From Halapricum salinum (lineage in GTDB: Archaea; Halobacteriota; Halobacteria; Halobacteriales; Haloarculaceae): 64,000 bases of DNA. The stretch spans positions 364,887 to 428,886 of the forward strand of contig NZ_CP031310.1 of assembly GCF_004799665.1 (NCBI RefSeq), read 5' to 3'. The position numbers and the translations under genes were made by a program. The notes below the pieces were generated by a model, which did not search any database, was not told where the DNA came from, and saw only the letters and a list, made by a program, of their open reading frames with translations. Each line of letters begins with the position of its first letter. Position 1 is the stretch's first letter. Positions 42,177-51,229 of this stretch are shown piece by piece.

Positions 42177-43010
42177 ATGATACGGTCGAAATTGGTTCCT
42201 CTGACGCTTGCGCTCGTCCTCGTTGCGGCGAGTGGGTGTCTCGGGGCAGGAACGGACGATCCGACGAACAGTAATTCCGCGATCTCCAGCGGGATGGACG
42301 ATTCCGAGGTCAGGTCGACGCTCGTCGCCGCGACAGAGGACGTCGACAGCTACACGGCGACGTTGGAGACGACGAGTTCCACCGGCGGTGACGAGTACGA
42401 GTCGACCTATCGGATTGCGATCGACCGCGAGACAGAGCGGGCGCGATGGAACTCGACCACGGAGGCGAACGGCGAGACGTACAACACGACGGCCCTCATC
42501 GACGGGTCGACAATCTATAGCACCAACGAGACGAGCGAGATCTGGACGAGACTCGACCACGTCGGCAGCGCCGAGTGGGAGGATGTCGACCGACTATCGA
42601 CGTTCGTCACGCTGGCCGACCAGGCCAACGCGACCGTCGTCGGATCGACGACCGTCGACGGGGTGGGGGCGACCGTCCTCGAAGCCGACGTCGATCCAGA
42701 GACGTACGCGAGCGTCGTCGCCGACGAGAACGTATCGACGAACGCTATCGATCGATCGAACGTGACGGCGTCCATCCGCCTGGTTGTCGACAACCAGACG
42801 GGCCTTCCTCGGACGATAGAGATGCAACGGACAGAGACCTCGGAGTATTTCACCCACGAGTTGCATTCGACGATGACGATCGACGACTACGGCCCCGCCA
42901 CGCAGATCGGGACGCCCCAGGAGACGGTCACCGCCACCGTCAGAACGGGCTCGGATAGCGGAACTGTGACCGTCGTCACCGCGAGCGCATCCCCGACCAA
43001 GGAAGAGTGA
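42177..43010 (+). CDS. LolA-like secreted lipoprotein
   Basis: 277 residues. The Sec lipoprotein signal MIRSKLVPLTLALVLVAASG ends at C (lipobox ASGC), giving a lipid anchor to the outer leaflet. The mature beta-rich part is like the LolA/LppX-type scaffolds found in haloarchaeal lipoproteins (repeated IAIDRETERARWNSTTEANG and DQANATVVGSTTVDGVGATV blocks). It is rich in N-x-S/T sites, fitting a surface N-glycoprotein. The last 30 residues are a Thr/Ser/Val-rich tail. It has its own TATA box. Function unknown; lipid carriage is possible by fold. Confidence 0.75.
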   Translation: MIRSKLVPLTLALVLVAASGCLGAGTDDPTNSNSAISSGMDDSEVRSTLVAATEDVDSYTATLETTSSTGGDEYESTYRIAIDRETERARWNSTTEANGETYNTTALIDGSTIYSTNETSEIWTRLDHVGSAEWEDVDRLSTFVTLADQANATVVGSTTVDGVGATVLEADVDPETYASVVADENVSTNAIDRSNVTASIRLVVDNQTGLPRTIEMQRTETSEYFTHELHSTMTIDDYGPATQIGTPQETVTATVRTGSDSGTVTVVTASASPTKEE

Positions 43011-43147
43011 GGGAATCCCAGCAGCGTGAACCGCTCGATCAGAGTCGAGTGACCGTCGACATCCCGCCTGAAGCAACCGGTGCAACTGCGTCCTGACAGA
43101 AACACCGGAAACTCGCTTCGCCCGGTTTCGAGCCGCAGACACTCCAG

Positions 43148-44728
43148 TTAGTCGTGTCTGAAACACCGCGTCCCGGTCATGACCATCGCCATATCGTGTT
43201 CGTCGGCGGCCTCGATGACGCTGTCGTCGTTCTTCGAGCCTCCGGGCTGGATGACGGCCTCGATGCCGGCCTCGGCGGCGACCTCGATGTTGTCCGGGAA
43301 CGGGAAGAAGGCGTCTGAGGCCATCACCGCGCCCTCGGGACCTTTCCCCTCGGCGTCCTTCTCGGCTTTCATCTCGGCGATCCTGACCGCGTCGACGCGG
43401 GAGACCTGCCCGGCTCCGACGCCCACGGTCTCGGTGCCCTTCGCGAAGAGGATGGCGTTCGATTTGACGTGCTTGATTGTCTGCCAGGCGAAGAGCATCG
43501 ACTCGATCTGCTCGTCGGTGGGCTCGCGCTCGGTGACGACTTCGAGGTCCTCGGCCGTGAGGGCCTGTTGGTCCCGCTCCTGGACGAGTCGCCCGCCGAC
43601 GAGGTCCTTCTCGGTCAGCGTCTCCGTCACGTCGAACTGGTCGCTCACGTCCAGCACGCGGAGCGAGTCTTTCTCGGCGAGGACGTCCAGGGCCGCGTCG
43701 GTGTAGCCCGGCGCGACGACGACCTCCTTGTAGGACTCGATGATCTGCTCGGCGGTCGCGGCGTCGCACTCGCGATTCAGGGCGACGATCCCTCCGAACG
43801 CGCTCTTTGGGTCCGTCGAGAGCGCGTCGGCGTACGCCTGCGAGATGGAGTCGGCTGTCGCGGCCCCGGCGGGGTTGGTGTGCTTGATGACCGCGCAGGC
43901 GGGCTCGTCGAACTCCTTGACGATGTTGAGGGCGGCGTCGGCGTCGTTGTAGTTGTTGTAGCCCATGCCCTTCGCGGCGTCGTTGAGTTCGGGCGCGTGG
44001 ACGACGCTGGCCTCTTCACAGGTCGAGTCAGCGTAGAGCGCGGCGTCCTGATGTGGATTCTCCCCGTAGCGCAGGTCCGCGGCGCGGTCCTCGGACGTGA
44101 CGCGGCGAGCCGGGAAGTCGCCGCCCTCGTCGCCTTCGACCGAGACGGTGCCGGCCTCGCGGTCGACAGTGACGCGGTCTTCGGCGAACCACTCGACTGC
44201 GCGCGGATAGGCCTTGAACTCGCCCTCGTAGAGGACGCGCTCTTTCAGGTCGTCGGCGTCGTCGCCCTCGAAGACCGGGATCGGTTCCTGGGTGACGATC
44301 GGTCCATCGTCGACGGTCTCGTCGACGACGTGGACGGTACAGCCGGTCTGTTTGACGCCCGCCTCCAGCACCTGCTCGTGGGCGTCCATGCCCGGGAACG
44401 CCGGCAGGAGCGAAGGGTGGACGTTCAGAATGGTCGGCTGGTTCGCGACGAAGTCCTCGGTGAGGATGCGCATGTAGCCGTCCATCGCGACGAGGTCGAA
44501 GTCGTACTCGGCGAGAGCGGCTTCGACGCGCTGTTCGTGCTCCCGGCGCGATTCGTCCTCAGCTTTCGGGACGACTTCCGTAGGAATGCCGCGCTCGGCA
44601 GCGGCGTCGAGAATCGGTGCGTCTTCGTCGTTCGAGAGAACGACGGCGAACTCCGCGCCACCGGGTGCTCGGTCGGCGATGTTTCGAAGGTTGCGGCCAC
44701 GGTTGGAGGCCATACCGGCGAGTTTCAT
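43148..44728 (-). CDS. purH: PurN-AICAR formyltransferase fusion
   Basis: 526 residues from ATG 44728. The N-terminal half is GAR formyltransferase: MKLAGMASNRGRNLRNIADR, ILNVHPSLLPAFPGMDAHEQ (catalytic Asn-His pair) and DDGPIVTQE (catalytic Asp). The C-terminal half is the AICAR formyltransferase domain, with RYGENPHQDAALYADSTCEE, the lysine-histidine motif VIKHTNPAGAATADSISQAY and ASDAFFPFPDN. The IMP cyclohydrolase domain normally joined to the AICARFT is missing. Both halves use 10-formyl-tetrahydrofolate (or formate-linked analogues), so two formylation steps of purine synthesis are joined. This is the usual haloarchaeal form. Confidence 0.93.
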   Translation of the reverse strand: MKLAGMASNRGRNLRNIADRAPGGAEFAVVLSNDEDAPILDAAAERGIPTEVVPKAEDESRREHEQRVEAALAEYDFDLVAMDGYMRILTEDFVANQPTILNVHPSLLPAFPGMDAHEQVLEAGVKQTGCTVHVVDETVDDGPIVTQEPIPVFEGDDADDLKERVLYEGEFKAYPRAVEWFAEDRVTVDREAGTVSVEGDEGGDFPARRVTSEDRAADLRYGENPHQDAALYADSTCEEASVVHAPELNDAAKGMGYNNYNDADAALNIVKEFDEPACAVIKHTNPAGAATADSISQAYADALSTDPKSAFGGIVALNRECDAATAEQIIESYKEVVVAPGYTDAALDVLAEKDSLRVLDVSDQFDVTETLTEKDLVGGRLVQERDQQALTAEDLEVVTEREPTDEQIESMLFAWQTIKHVKSNAILFAKGTETVGVGAGQVSRVDAVRIAEMKAEKDAEGKGPEGAVMASDAFFPFPDNIEVAAEAGIEAVIQPGGSKNDDSVIEAADEHDMAMVMTGTRCFRHD

Positions 44729-44802
44729 GTCTGATGGGGGGCGGGGGGCGCGCAAAGTAGTTGCGAAATCGGTGGGGTGAGACTGGTCGCCGAACAGTCG
44801 TC

Positions 44803-45486
44803 TCAATCGCGGACCGTGATATCACCGAACACCGGAACACCCGAGACGACCAGATCTGGGACATCCTTGTCGGGCTGGCTGGATCGCCTGTCCGTGACAT
44901 CGCCGAGCACCGCCGTCGTATCGAAGCGAACGTCCCACGACTCGGGCACGAGAATCTCGACGTCGCCGAAGACGACGACGGCGTCGACGTCGGCGGTCCC
45001 GTGGACGGTCGCGTCCCGGAGGTCGAGTCGGCCATCGCCGAAGATGACCGTGAGGTCGGCGTGGGTGAATCGATCGCTGGAGACGCGGCGCTCGCCGTCC
45101 CCGAAGATCGCCAGGATCTCGACGTCGCTGTCGTCGCCGCTGGTCTGGACGTGGGATCGCCGCGTTGCGTCGCGACGCCGCTGGACCAGCAGCGACAGCC
45201 CGAAGAGGATGATCAACACGGGCCAGTACGTGCCGAAAAGCTCTCCGAAGGAGTAGTAGTCCAGCGCGACCAGCTGCCAGGCGATCCCGAACAGCAGGAC
45301 GACGCCCGGGCCGAACAGATGCCGGAACCGATGGCGGATCAGCATGTAGAGCCCGAGAGCGATCACGACCGACGGGACGAACAGGAACACCTGGCTCGTC
45401 TCGAGGACGTCGGTGGTATCCAGCAGGAAGAACACCCCGATCAGGACGATGACACTCCCGGTGAGCCAGCGGCCACGGTCTGCCAT
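44803..45486 (-). CDS. LiaF-like membrane protein
   Basis: 227 residues from ATG 45486. Residues about 5-112 form four TM helices of the LiaI/LiaF-like TM region (DUF5668 type). The cytoplasmic half is a right-handed beta-strand repeat of the LiaF C-domain type: DVEILAIFGDGERRV, ADLTVIFGDGRLDLRDATVH and VDAVVVFGDVEILVPESWDV each begin a similar turn with a GD pair. In bacteria LiaF controls cell-envelope stress signalling; the archaeal role is unknown. A start at 45507 adds seven residues. Confidence 0.78.
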   Translation of the reverse strand: MADRGRWLTGSVIVLIGVFFLLDTTDVLETSQVFLFVPSVVIALGLYMLIRHRFRHLFGPGVVLLFGIAWQLVALDYYSFGELFGTYWPVLIILFGLSLLVQRRRDATRRSHVQTSGDDSDVEILAIFGDGERRVSSDRFTHADLTVIFGDGRLDLRDATVHGTADVDAVVVFGDVEILVPESWDVRFDTTAVLGDVTDRRSSQPDKDVPDLVVSGVPVFGDITVRD

Positions 45487-45590
45487 GGCCGGGTGTGCGC
45501 CCGCCACCTACCTAATATTTCGGTCGCATGGCCGCTCGGTGTCGAATCTGCTTCGGCAGTCTTTTGCGGACTTGCCGCGGAGCCACAGCC

Positions 45591-46976
45591 ATGACCGACC
45601 GCTCCGCACTGCAGGCCGTCTCGCCGCTCGACGGCCGCTACGCCCGCTACACGGAATCGCTCGTCCCCTACGCCAGCGAGCAGGCGCTCATGCGTGCTCG
45701 CGTGGAGGTCGAAGTCGAGTACCTGATCGCGCTGAGTGACCTCGACGTGACGCCCTTCGAGATCGACGCCGGCCAGCGTGCCGAGCTTCGCACACTCTAC
45801 GAAGACTTCGACGAATCGGACGCCGAGATCGTCAAGCAACTCGAAACGTCGGGGTACAAGGACTATTCGGCCACGAATCACGACGTCAAGGCAGTCGAGT
45901 ACTTCATCCGCGAGGGTCTGCCGGAGGGGCTCGACATCGCGAACTGGATACACTTCGGGCTTACCAGCGAGGACGCCAACAACCTCGCCCACCGACTACT
46001 GGTCAAGCCCGCCGTCGAGAACGTCCTCGTCCCCGAACTGCGTGCTGTCCGGGACGATCTGGTCGCGTTGGCCCAGGAAAATAAGGAGGTGCCGATGCTC
46101 GCCCGGACCCACGGCCAGCCCGCCACGCCGACGACGTTCGGCAAGGAGATGGCCGTCTACGCCGCCCGTCTCGGCAAAGCCATCGCCCGAGTCGAACGCG
46201 CCGCCGACGCCCTCTCCGGAAAGCTCGCCGGGGCCTCCGGGACCTACGCCGCCCATCACGCCGCCTACCCCGAGGTCGACTGGCCCGCCTTCGCCGCGGA
46301 GTTCGTCGGCTCGCTCGGCCTGGAGCACGAACCCCTGACGACGCAGGTCAACCCCTGTGACGACCTCCAGACTGTGTTCGACGCCCTGCGTGGGGCGAAC
46401 AACGTCCTGCTCGATCTGGATCTGGACATGTGGCTCTACATCTCCGATCGCTACCTCGGCCAGGAGGCCGTCGAAGGCGAGACTGGATCGTCGACGATGC
46501 CCCACAAAGTCAATCCGATCGACTTCGAGAACAGCGAAGGTAATCTCACGAAGGCTAACTCCGATCTCGTCTTTCTGGGCGACTACGTCACCAAGTCCCG
46601 GCTGCAGCGCGACCTCTCAGATTCGACTGTCAAGCGCAACATCGGCGCGAGCTTCGCCCACTGTCTGATCGGCTACGACAAACTTCAGACCGGTCTCGGG
46701 AAGGTCTCGCCCAACGAGACGGTCATGCGTGAGGAGCTCGACGCCAATCCCGAGATCATCGGCGAGGCCGTCCAGACCATCCTCCGCCGAGAGGGCCACG
46801 GCGACGCCTACGAGCGTGTGAAGGCGCTGACGCGGGGCCAGCGTGCGTCGCTCGACGATTTCAGAGCGATGTTCGACGAACTCGACGTGCCCGAGAGTGT
46901 GCGCGAAGAGCTGCGAGCAGTGACGCCTGCGACGTACACTGGCGTGGCGGACGAGCTGGTCGAGAAACTGGAGTGA
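45591..46976 (+). CDS. purB: Adenylosuccinate lyase
   Basis: 461 residues from ATG 45591. PurB splits SAICAR to AICAR and adenylosuccinate to AMP. It is of the longer form: SPLDGRYARYTESLVPYASE, ANWIHFGLTSEDANNLAHRL, ARTHGQPATPTTFGKEMAVY (the His general acid region), and the flexible signature loop GSSTMPHKVNPIDFENSEGN with the catalytic Ser. It has its own start after the divergent LiaF-like gene. Together with purK, purE and the purN-purH fusion it completes four of the window's purine genes. Confidence 0.96.
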   Translation: MTDRSALQAVSPLDGRYARYTESLVPYASEQALMRARVEVEVEYLIALSDLDVTPFEIDAGQRAELRTLYEDFDESDAEIVKQLETSGYKDYSATNHDVKAVEYFIREGLPEGLDIANWIHFGLTSEDANNLAHRLLVKPAVENVLVPELRAVRDDLVALAQENKEVPMLARTHGQPATPTTFGKEMAVYAARLGKAIARVERAADALSGKLAGASGTYAAHHAAYPEVDWPAFAAEFVGSLGLEHEPLTTQVNPCDDLQTVFDALRGANNVLLDLDLDMWLYISDRYLGQEAVEGETGSSTMPHKVNPIDFENSEGNLTKANSDLVFLGDYVTKSRLQRDLSDSTVKRNIGASFAHCLIGYDKLQTGLGKVSPNETVMREELDANPEIIGEAVQTILRREGHGDAYERVKALTRGQRASLDDFRAMFDELDVPESVREELRAVTPATYTGVADELVEKLE

Positions 46977-46991
46977 CACCGATCGAGGGAT

Positions 46992-47345
46992 TCAAACGGC
47001 CCACGTCGCCGGGTCTTCGAGCAGTCCGGTGTCGGGATCACCCTCACACCGTTCTTTCAACATTGTTGCGAGCGTTCGCGAGAGGCGTCGTCGGACCTCC
47101 GCTTCCGAGAGATCGAACTCCTCGCCAAGTTCCCGGACACTCACTCGGGGTGGCGTCTCGAAGTAGCCACGATCGAGTGCCGAGTCGAGAAGTTCGCGGT
47201 CGACGCTGTCGGTACCCATCTGTACTACCTGCTCTAGCGAGGCGTCCAGAGACGGGTAATTGTATGCTGCGAACGCTGACAGAACCCGAAAAGTGGGTTC
47301 TTCCCAGGAGAGAGCGCTCCAGACCGCGATACGGTCGAGAAACAC
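46992..47345 (-). CDS. Short HTH_10 (Bat-type) DNA-binding protein, possibly truncated
   Basis: 117 residues from ATG 47345 (the HTH alone would be 76 residues from ATG 47219). The C-terminal half is the HTH_10 (PF04967) domain of bacterio-opsin activator-type regulators: LLDSALDRGYFETPPRVSVR, then ELGEEFDLSEAEVRRRLSRT. Bat-type regulators usually have PAS/GAF sensor domains before it; here only about 60 residues are left. It may be a small independent regulator or a remnant. It is divergent from the FilR1-type regulator, 70 bp between starts, and lies 15 bp after purB on the opposite strand. Confidence 0.7.
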   Translation of the reverse strand: MFLDRIAVWSALSWEEPTFRVLSAFAAYNYPSLDASLEQVVQMGTDSVDRELLDSALDRGYFETPPRVSVRELGEEFDLSEAEVRRRLSRTLATMLKERCEGDPDTGLLEDPATWAV

Positions 47346-47387
47346 ACGTGCACGGTTCGCACATCGTGATTTTGGCCGAACACTTTA

Positions 47388-47394
47388 AACGGCC
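47388..47394 (+). promoter_or_regulatory. TATA box of the FilR1-type regulator
   Basis: The AT-rich run containing CTTTAAA (about 47388-47394) is centred near 26 bp before ATG 47416, as in other leaderless promoters here. Confidence 0.45.
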
Positions 47395-47415
47395 CGAGGT
47401 ATTTCGACAACATCG

Positions 47416-48210
47416 ATGGACACGCAGAGAGAGCTGGCGGCAGATCTGGTTCGCTCGCCGGCTCGAATCGGAATTCTACGGCACTTGCGGGACGGTCCAG
47501 CGACGAGATACGACCTTCGTGATGCGCTTGACTGCTCGCGGACGACCGTCGATCGAAATATCGAGACCCTCCGTGAGAAGGGCTGGATCGCCGACTCGGT
47601 CGACGGCTACGAGCTGACGACGAGTGGTGAGATCGTGTTGGAGGAGATGTCGGGCTATCTGGAGACGGTCGGGGCCGCCGCCCGCCTGCAGCCCATCCTG
47701 CGGTGGATGCCACCAGAGGCGTTCGATCTGGACGTCCGTCACCTCAGAGAGGCCGAGGTTGTCGTCGCGACCGAGAGCCGGCCGATGGCGATGGTCGACA
47801 GACACGCCCAGGCGGTCGAGTCTTCCCCGGAAATCCGGATGGTGACACCGGTCTTCAGCCCGCAGCCACTGGAGGCACAGTACCGGAACTTCGACCTCCC
47901 GGAACTCGACATCGAGGTCGTCGTCCCGCCGACGGTGGCGTCGACGTTCGTCTCGGATTCGCCAGCCGCGGACCGCCTCGCGGAGATGCGCGAGGCCGGC
48001 GCGGCCGAGATCTTCGTGACCGACGAGCCGATCCCGTACTTCGTCGGCCTGCTCGGCGACCTCGTCCAGATCGGTGTCGACGAGGACGGCCAGCCCCGCG
48101 GCCTGCTCGAATCGGAAGCCGACCCGGTCTGTGAGTGGGCTGTCGAGAAGTTCGAATCCTACAAGCGAACGGCCGAACCACTCGAGCGCTGGGCCGATAC
48201 CGAGATGTGA
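47416..48210 (+). CDS. FilR1-type helix-turn-helix regulator
   Basis: 264 residues. The N-terminal winged helix (about 10-80) reads SPARIGILRHLRDGPATRYD, with the recognition segment DALDCSRTTVDRNIETLREK. The rest resembles the FilR1/DUF1724 ligand domain found after ArsR-like HTHs in archaea (VVATESRPMAMVDRHAQAVE, and FVTDEPIPYFVGLLGDLVQI). FilR1-type proteins control metabolic or lifestyle changes in archaea. It starts 70 bp from the divergent HTH_10 protein and ends 51 bp before the receptor-like pseudokinase gene, so a regulatory link with it is possible. Confidence 0.82.
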   Translation: MDTQRELAADLVRSPARIGILRHLRDGPATRYDLRDALDCSRTTVDRNIETLREKGWIADSVDGYELTTSGEIVLEEMSGYLETVGAAARLQPILRWMPPEAFDLDVRHLREAEVVVATESRPMAMVDRHAQAVESSPEIRMVTPVFSPQPLEAQYRNFDLPELDIEVVVPPTVASTFVSDSPAADRLAEMREAGAAEIFVTDEPIPYFVGLLGDLVQIGVDEDGQPRGLLESEADPVCEWAVEKFESYKRTAEPLERWADTEM

Positions 48211-48224
48211 TATTTCGGTGTCAA

Positions 48225-48231
48225 CATTTAT
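48225..48231 (+). promoter_or_regulatory. TATA box of the receptor-like pseudokinase
   Basis: TTTATATG in the 51-bp gap (about 48225-48232) lies 30-37 bp before GTG 48262, so the gene has its own promoter after the regulator. Confidence 0.5.
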
Positions 48232-48261
48232 ATGAAGCGGCTTACCAGTGATAGCTGAAAC

Positions 48262-51159
48262 GTGGACCGCCAGTGGAGGAGACGCGACGTACTCGGGAGC
48301 ATCGGGAGTGCAACGGTCGGTGTTGCGGTCGCAGGGACGCCGGCCAGTGCCGATTCGTTGTCGAACCACAGGAACGTAGAGGTGTACGACGAAAACGGGA
48401 CGAAACTCCCAGTCGCCGGGGATACCGGAAACCCGATCCTGGCGAACGACGTCACCCAGACGATCAGGATCGAGGCGTTCCCGCCGGATCCGGACGACGA
48501 GCCACTGAGCCAACAGGAGTTCCAGATCAACGCCGACGAGGATCCAGTCAGCGAAACGACCATCGACACCTACAGCGTACTCCAGGAGGCGAGCAGATTG
48601 GTGACGGACAACGAGAACTACTTGAATATCCCGTATAGAGAAGGCCAGATCGGCTATCTCACTGTAACTCCGATCGGAACGGGAGAAGAAGTGATCGTCC
48701 TCCGGGACAGCGGCGGGAATCGCGTGCAGAATCACGCCGGAGAGGACATCGTCTTCGACGTCCTGCGCTCGAATCTGGAGGTGGCTCTCGACCTCGGCCG
48801 CGACTCGGTCACGCCCGGCGAGTCGCTGACAGCAACGGTGACCGTGGTGGCGACCGGCGAACCGCTCCTCCGCGCCGACATCGCTCTGATTGATTCAAAC
48901 GGTAACTGGATCGACAGCGCCCTCACCGACGAGTCCGGGCGGGCGACGATCGAGATACCGGAGAGCGCGCGACTTGGCGAGTACAGTCTGGAGACGCGAC
49001 CGGCTGGCTACCAGCCGACCGCGGTGAGTTTTCAGGTCCGCTCACCGCCCGAATTCGACGAGAATCTAACTCTCTATCCACAGAGCGACCAGGCGATCTC
49101 CGGGACATCCTCGGCTGAGCAAGGGACGACATATACAATCGAAGTGGCTGGCCCCGGGTTCATAGAAGACGCAGAGACCGAAGTACAGGCCGACGGCACC
49201 TTCTCGGCTGCGTTCGACCTGCGTTCGCTGAGTGCTGGTGACGAAGTGACTGCGAGAATCGATGGCCTCGACGAAGTCATCTATACGCTGGAGTCACCGC
49301 CGGCGGCGACGGTCACGATGAATCCGCAGATCAGCCAGAACGGGGACATCGTCACCGTCAGCGAGGCCTTCCTGCCCGAGGGCGGTTACGTGGTCATGCA
49401 CGACGCGAACTCCGGCGACGTCATCGGCCACACGGCCTACTTCGAACCCGGAACCTACGGAGACGTCGACGTCCTCCTCGACGAGCGCCTCCCTGGCGGT
49501 GAAAACGACGTCATGGCGATGCCACACCTGGACAGCGACGGTGACGAGGTCTACGACTTCCCGGATTCCGACGGCCCGTACGTGGCCGATGGTGAACCAG
49601 TGACCGATACTGCGGTCGTGTCCGTCAGTCGGACGCCGGCTAGCTTCGAGGTCACGAGCTTCGACGCGCCGGACACTGTCACATGGGGTGACTACGTAAC
49701 CGTCACGGCGAGAATCGAGAACACTGGCAACGTGGAAGCGACCCAGCCGGTCGAATGCCGGATCGACAGTGGAGTGGTCACCACGCGGACCGTCACGCTC
49801 GGCGGTGGCGCGAGCCAGGCGGTCGAGTTTACTTTCCAGGCCGTCGACGCTGGCAGGTTCACGCTCGGCGTGTACACCGACGACGACAGCCAGACCGGCC
49901 AGCTGACCGTCGAAACCCCGCAGACCACGACGACTACGACGACCGATACACCGGTCAGGGACCCACCGACGACCCCAGCGGCCCCTTCTGGTTCCCAATT
50001 CAGCGACAACGGGAGTCCCGAAGACGAGTCCGGACTTCCGTGGCTACCACTCGGGGCCGGCGTGGCCGTCAGTGTTGCTGGCTTGGTCGGCTGGCTCAGT
50101 TTCACCAACACGGACGACAGACCCACCGGCAACGCAGGTGAGGCCCCCCCGCAAAACGGTGGGGGATCTTCCCCATCGGACGGAGGTGATGCTTCTCCGT
50201 CGGACCCGGAGAGTGCTCCGCAGTCGACTGCAGACAGACCGGGACCGGACGCGGGTCAATCGCCGACGAACACCTCGGATCGAGGGCCGACCGAACAGGC
50301 CTCGAACGACACCCGGCAACGAGGGGCCGCAGTCGACTCGGAGGGTACCAGATCGGCCGAACCAGAGTCACCACTCGCGACCGGTGTTCGAGACCTCTCG
50401 AACGTGAATCGATTGGGTCGGCGCGGCCCGCTCGACGTGTACACGGCAGTCCACGCGGACGTGGCTGACCCCGTTCGGGTGCTGACGGTTGCAGACGGAG
50501 TGGACGTCGACGACGATCTCGAAGCAGGATTCCGTGACGCAGTCCACGGCTGGCGCAACCTGAGTTCGCACCCGAACGTCGTAACGCTGCAGGACTGGGG
50601 GACCGACCCGGTCCCGTGGGTGGCGACGGAGATGGTAGCAGACGCGACCCCCTTCGGTGCGTACGAGGCCGACCCCGACGTTCTCCTAGACGTGCTCTCG
50701 GACGTCGTCGAGCCAGTCAACACCGCAAGTCTCTACAGTGCGACCCACGGCAACCTCACCGACGAAACCGTCCTGATCGCCGACACCGAACAGGGTCCGA
50801 CGGGGCTGGTCGACGACTGGGGTGTGAACCGAGTAGTCGAACGTGCGCAGGACGAGACGTGGCTGACGCCGTACACCGCGCCGGAGCAACTCGAAGCCGG
50901 CACTGGCGGTCGGTCGACGGAGGTGTTCGCGCTCGGTGCGCTGGCATACGAGGCCCTGGCTGGTGAGCCACCGTTCCCGGAAACCGACGACGAGACGCGG
51001 TATCTCGACGCGGTGCGGCGAGGGCCGACTCCACCGAGCGAACGGGACGGGAGCGATCCGGCCCTCGACGGGCCGATCCTGCGGGCGCTGGCCGCCGACC
51101 CCGAGCAGCGCCACTCGTCGGTCACCGCGTTCGACGCCGCGCTTCGGAACGAACGGTAG
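48262..51159 (+). CDS. Tat-exported receptor-like protein with cytoplasmic pseudokinase domain
   Basis: 965 residues from GTG 48262. A Tat signal (residues 1-31, WRRRDVLGSIGSATVGVAVA) opens an outer part: beta-rich Ig-like regions (about 32-345), a DUF7282-type domain (about 350-456, VTMNPQISQNGDIVTVSEAF), a CARDB domain (about 457-553), then a Thr-rich stalk (554-590). One TM helix (about 591-613) leads to a charged linker and a kinase-fold C-domain (about 712-965). Kinase landmarks survive in order: SHPNVVTLQDWG, the hinge WVATEMV, HGNLTDETVLI (catalytic loop), VDDWG (DFG site), TAPEQL (APE) and LRALAADPEQRHSS. The VAIK lysine, the HRD Asp (now Asn) and the loop Asn are gone, so catalysis is unlikely. 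The call is by architecture. Confidence 0.82.
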   Translation: MDRQWRRRDVLGSIGSATVGVAVAGTPASADSLSNHRNVEVYDENGTKLPVAGDTGNPILANDVTQTIRIEAFPPDPDDEPLSQQEFQINADEDPVSETTIDTYSVLQEASRLVTDNENYLNIPYREGQIGYLTVTPIGTGEEVIVLRDSGGNRVQNHAGEDIVFDVLRSNLEVALDLGRDSVTPGESLTATVTVVATGEPLLRADIALIDSNGNWIDSALTDESGRATIEIPESARLGEYSLETRPAGYQPTAVSFQVRSPPEFDENLTLYPQSDQAISGTSSAEQGTTYTIEVAGPGFIEDAETEVQADGTFSAAFDLRSLSAGDEVTARIDGLDEVIYTLESPPAATVTMNPQISQNGDIVTVSEAFLPEGGYVVMHDANSGDVIGHTAYFEPGTYGDVDVLLDERLPGGENDVMAMPHLDSDGDEVYDFPDSDGPYVADGEPVTDTAVVSVSRTPASFEVTSFDAPDTVTWGDYVTVTARIENTGNVEATQPVECRIDSGVVTTRTVTLGGGASQAVEFTFQAVDAGRFTLGVYTDDDSQTGQLTVETPQTTTTTTTDTPVRDPPTTPAAPSGSQFSDNGSPEDESGLPWLPLGAGVAVSVAGLVGWLSFTNTDDRPTGNAGEAPPQNGGGSSPSDGGDASPSDPESAPQSTADRPGPDAGQSPTNTSDRGPTEQASNDTRQRGAAVDSEGTRSAEPESPLATGVRDLSNVNRLGRRGPLDVYTAVHADVADPVRVLTVADGVDVDDDLEAGFRDAVHGWRNLSSHPNVVTLQDWGTDPVPWVATEMVADATPFGAYEADPDVLLDVLSDVVEPVNTASLYSATHGNLTDETVLIADTEQGPTGLVDDWGVNRVVERAQDETWLTPYTAPEQLEAGTGGRSTEVFALGALAYEALAGEPPFPETDDETRYLDAVRRGPTPPSERDGSDPALDGPILRALAADPEQRHSSVTAFDAALRNER

Positions 51160-51229
51160 GTGGTCGGGGTACTGCGAGAGTGGCTCGGAGACCGAAGGCT
51201 CACAATCCCCTCGTCCATAGAGCAGTCAG

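Noticed and set aside
43148-44728. IMP cyclohydrolase activity for the PurH-like protein
   Set aside because: The N-terminal half is PurN and the MGS-like cyclohydrolase domain is absent; archaea use another enzyme for that step.
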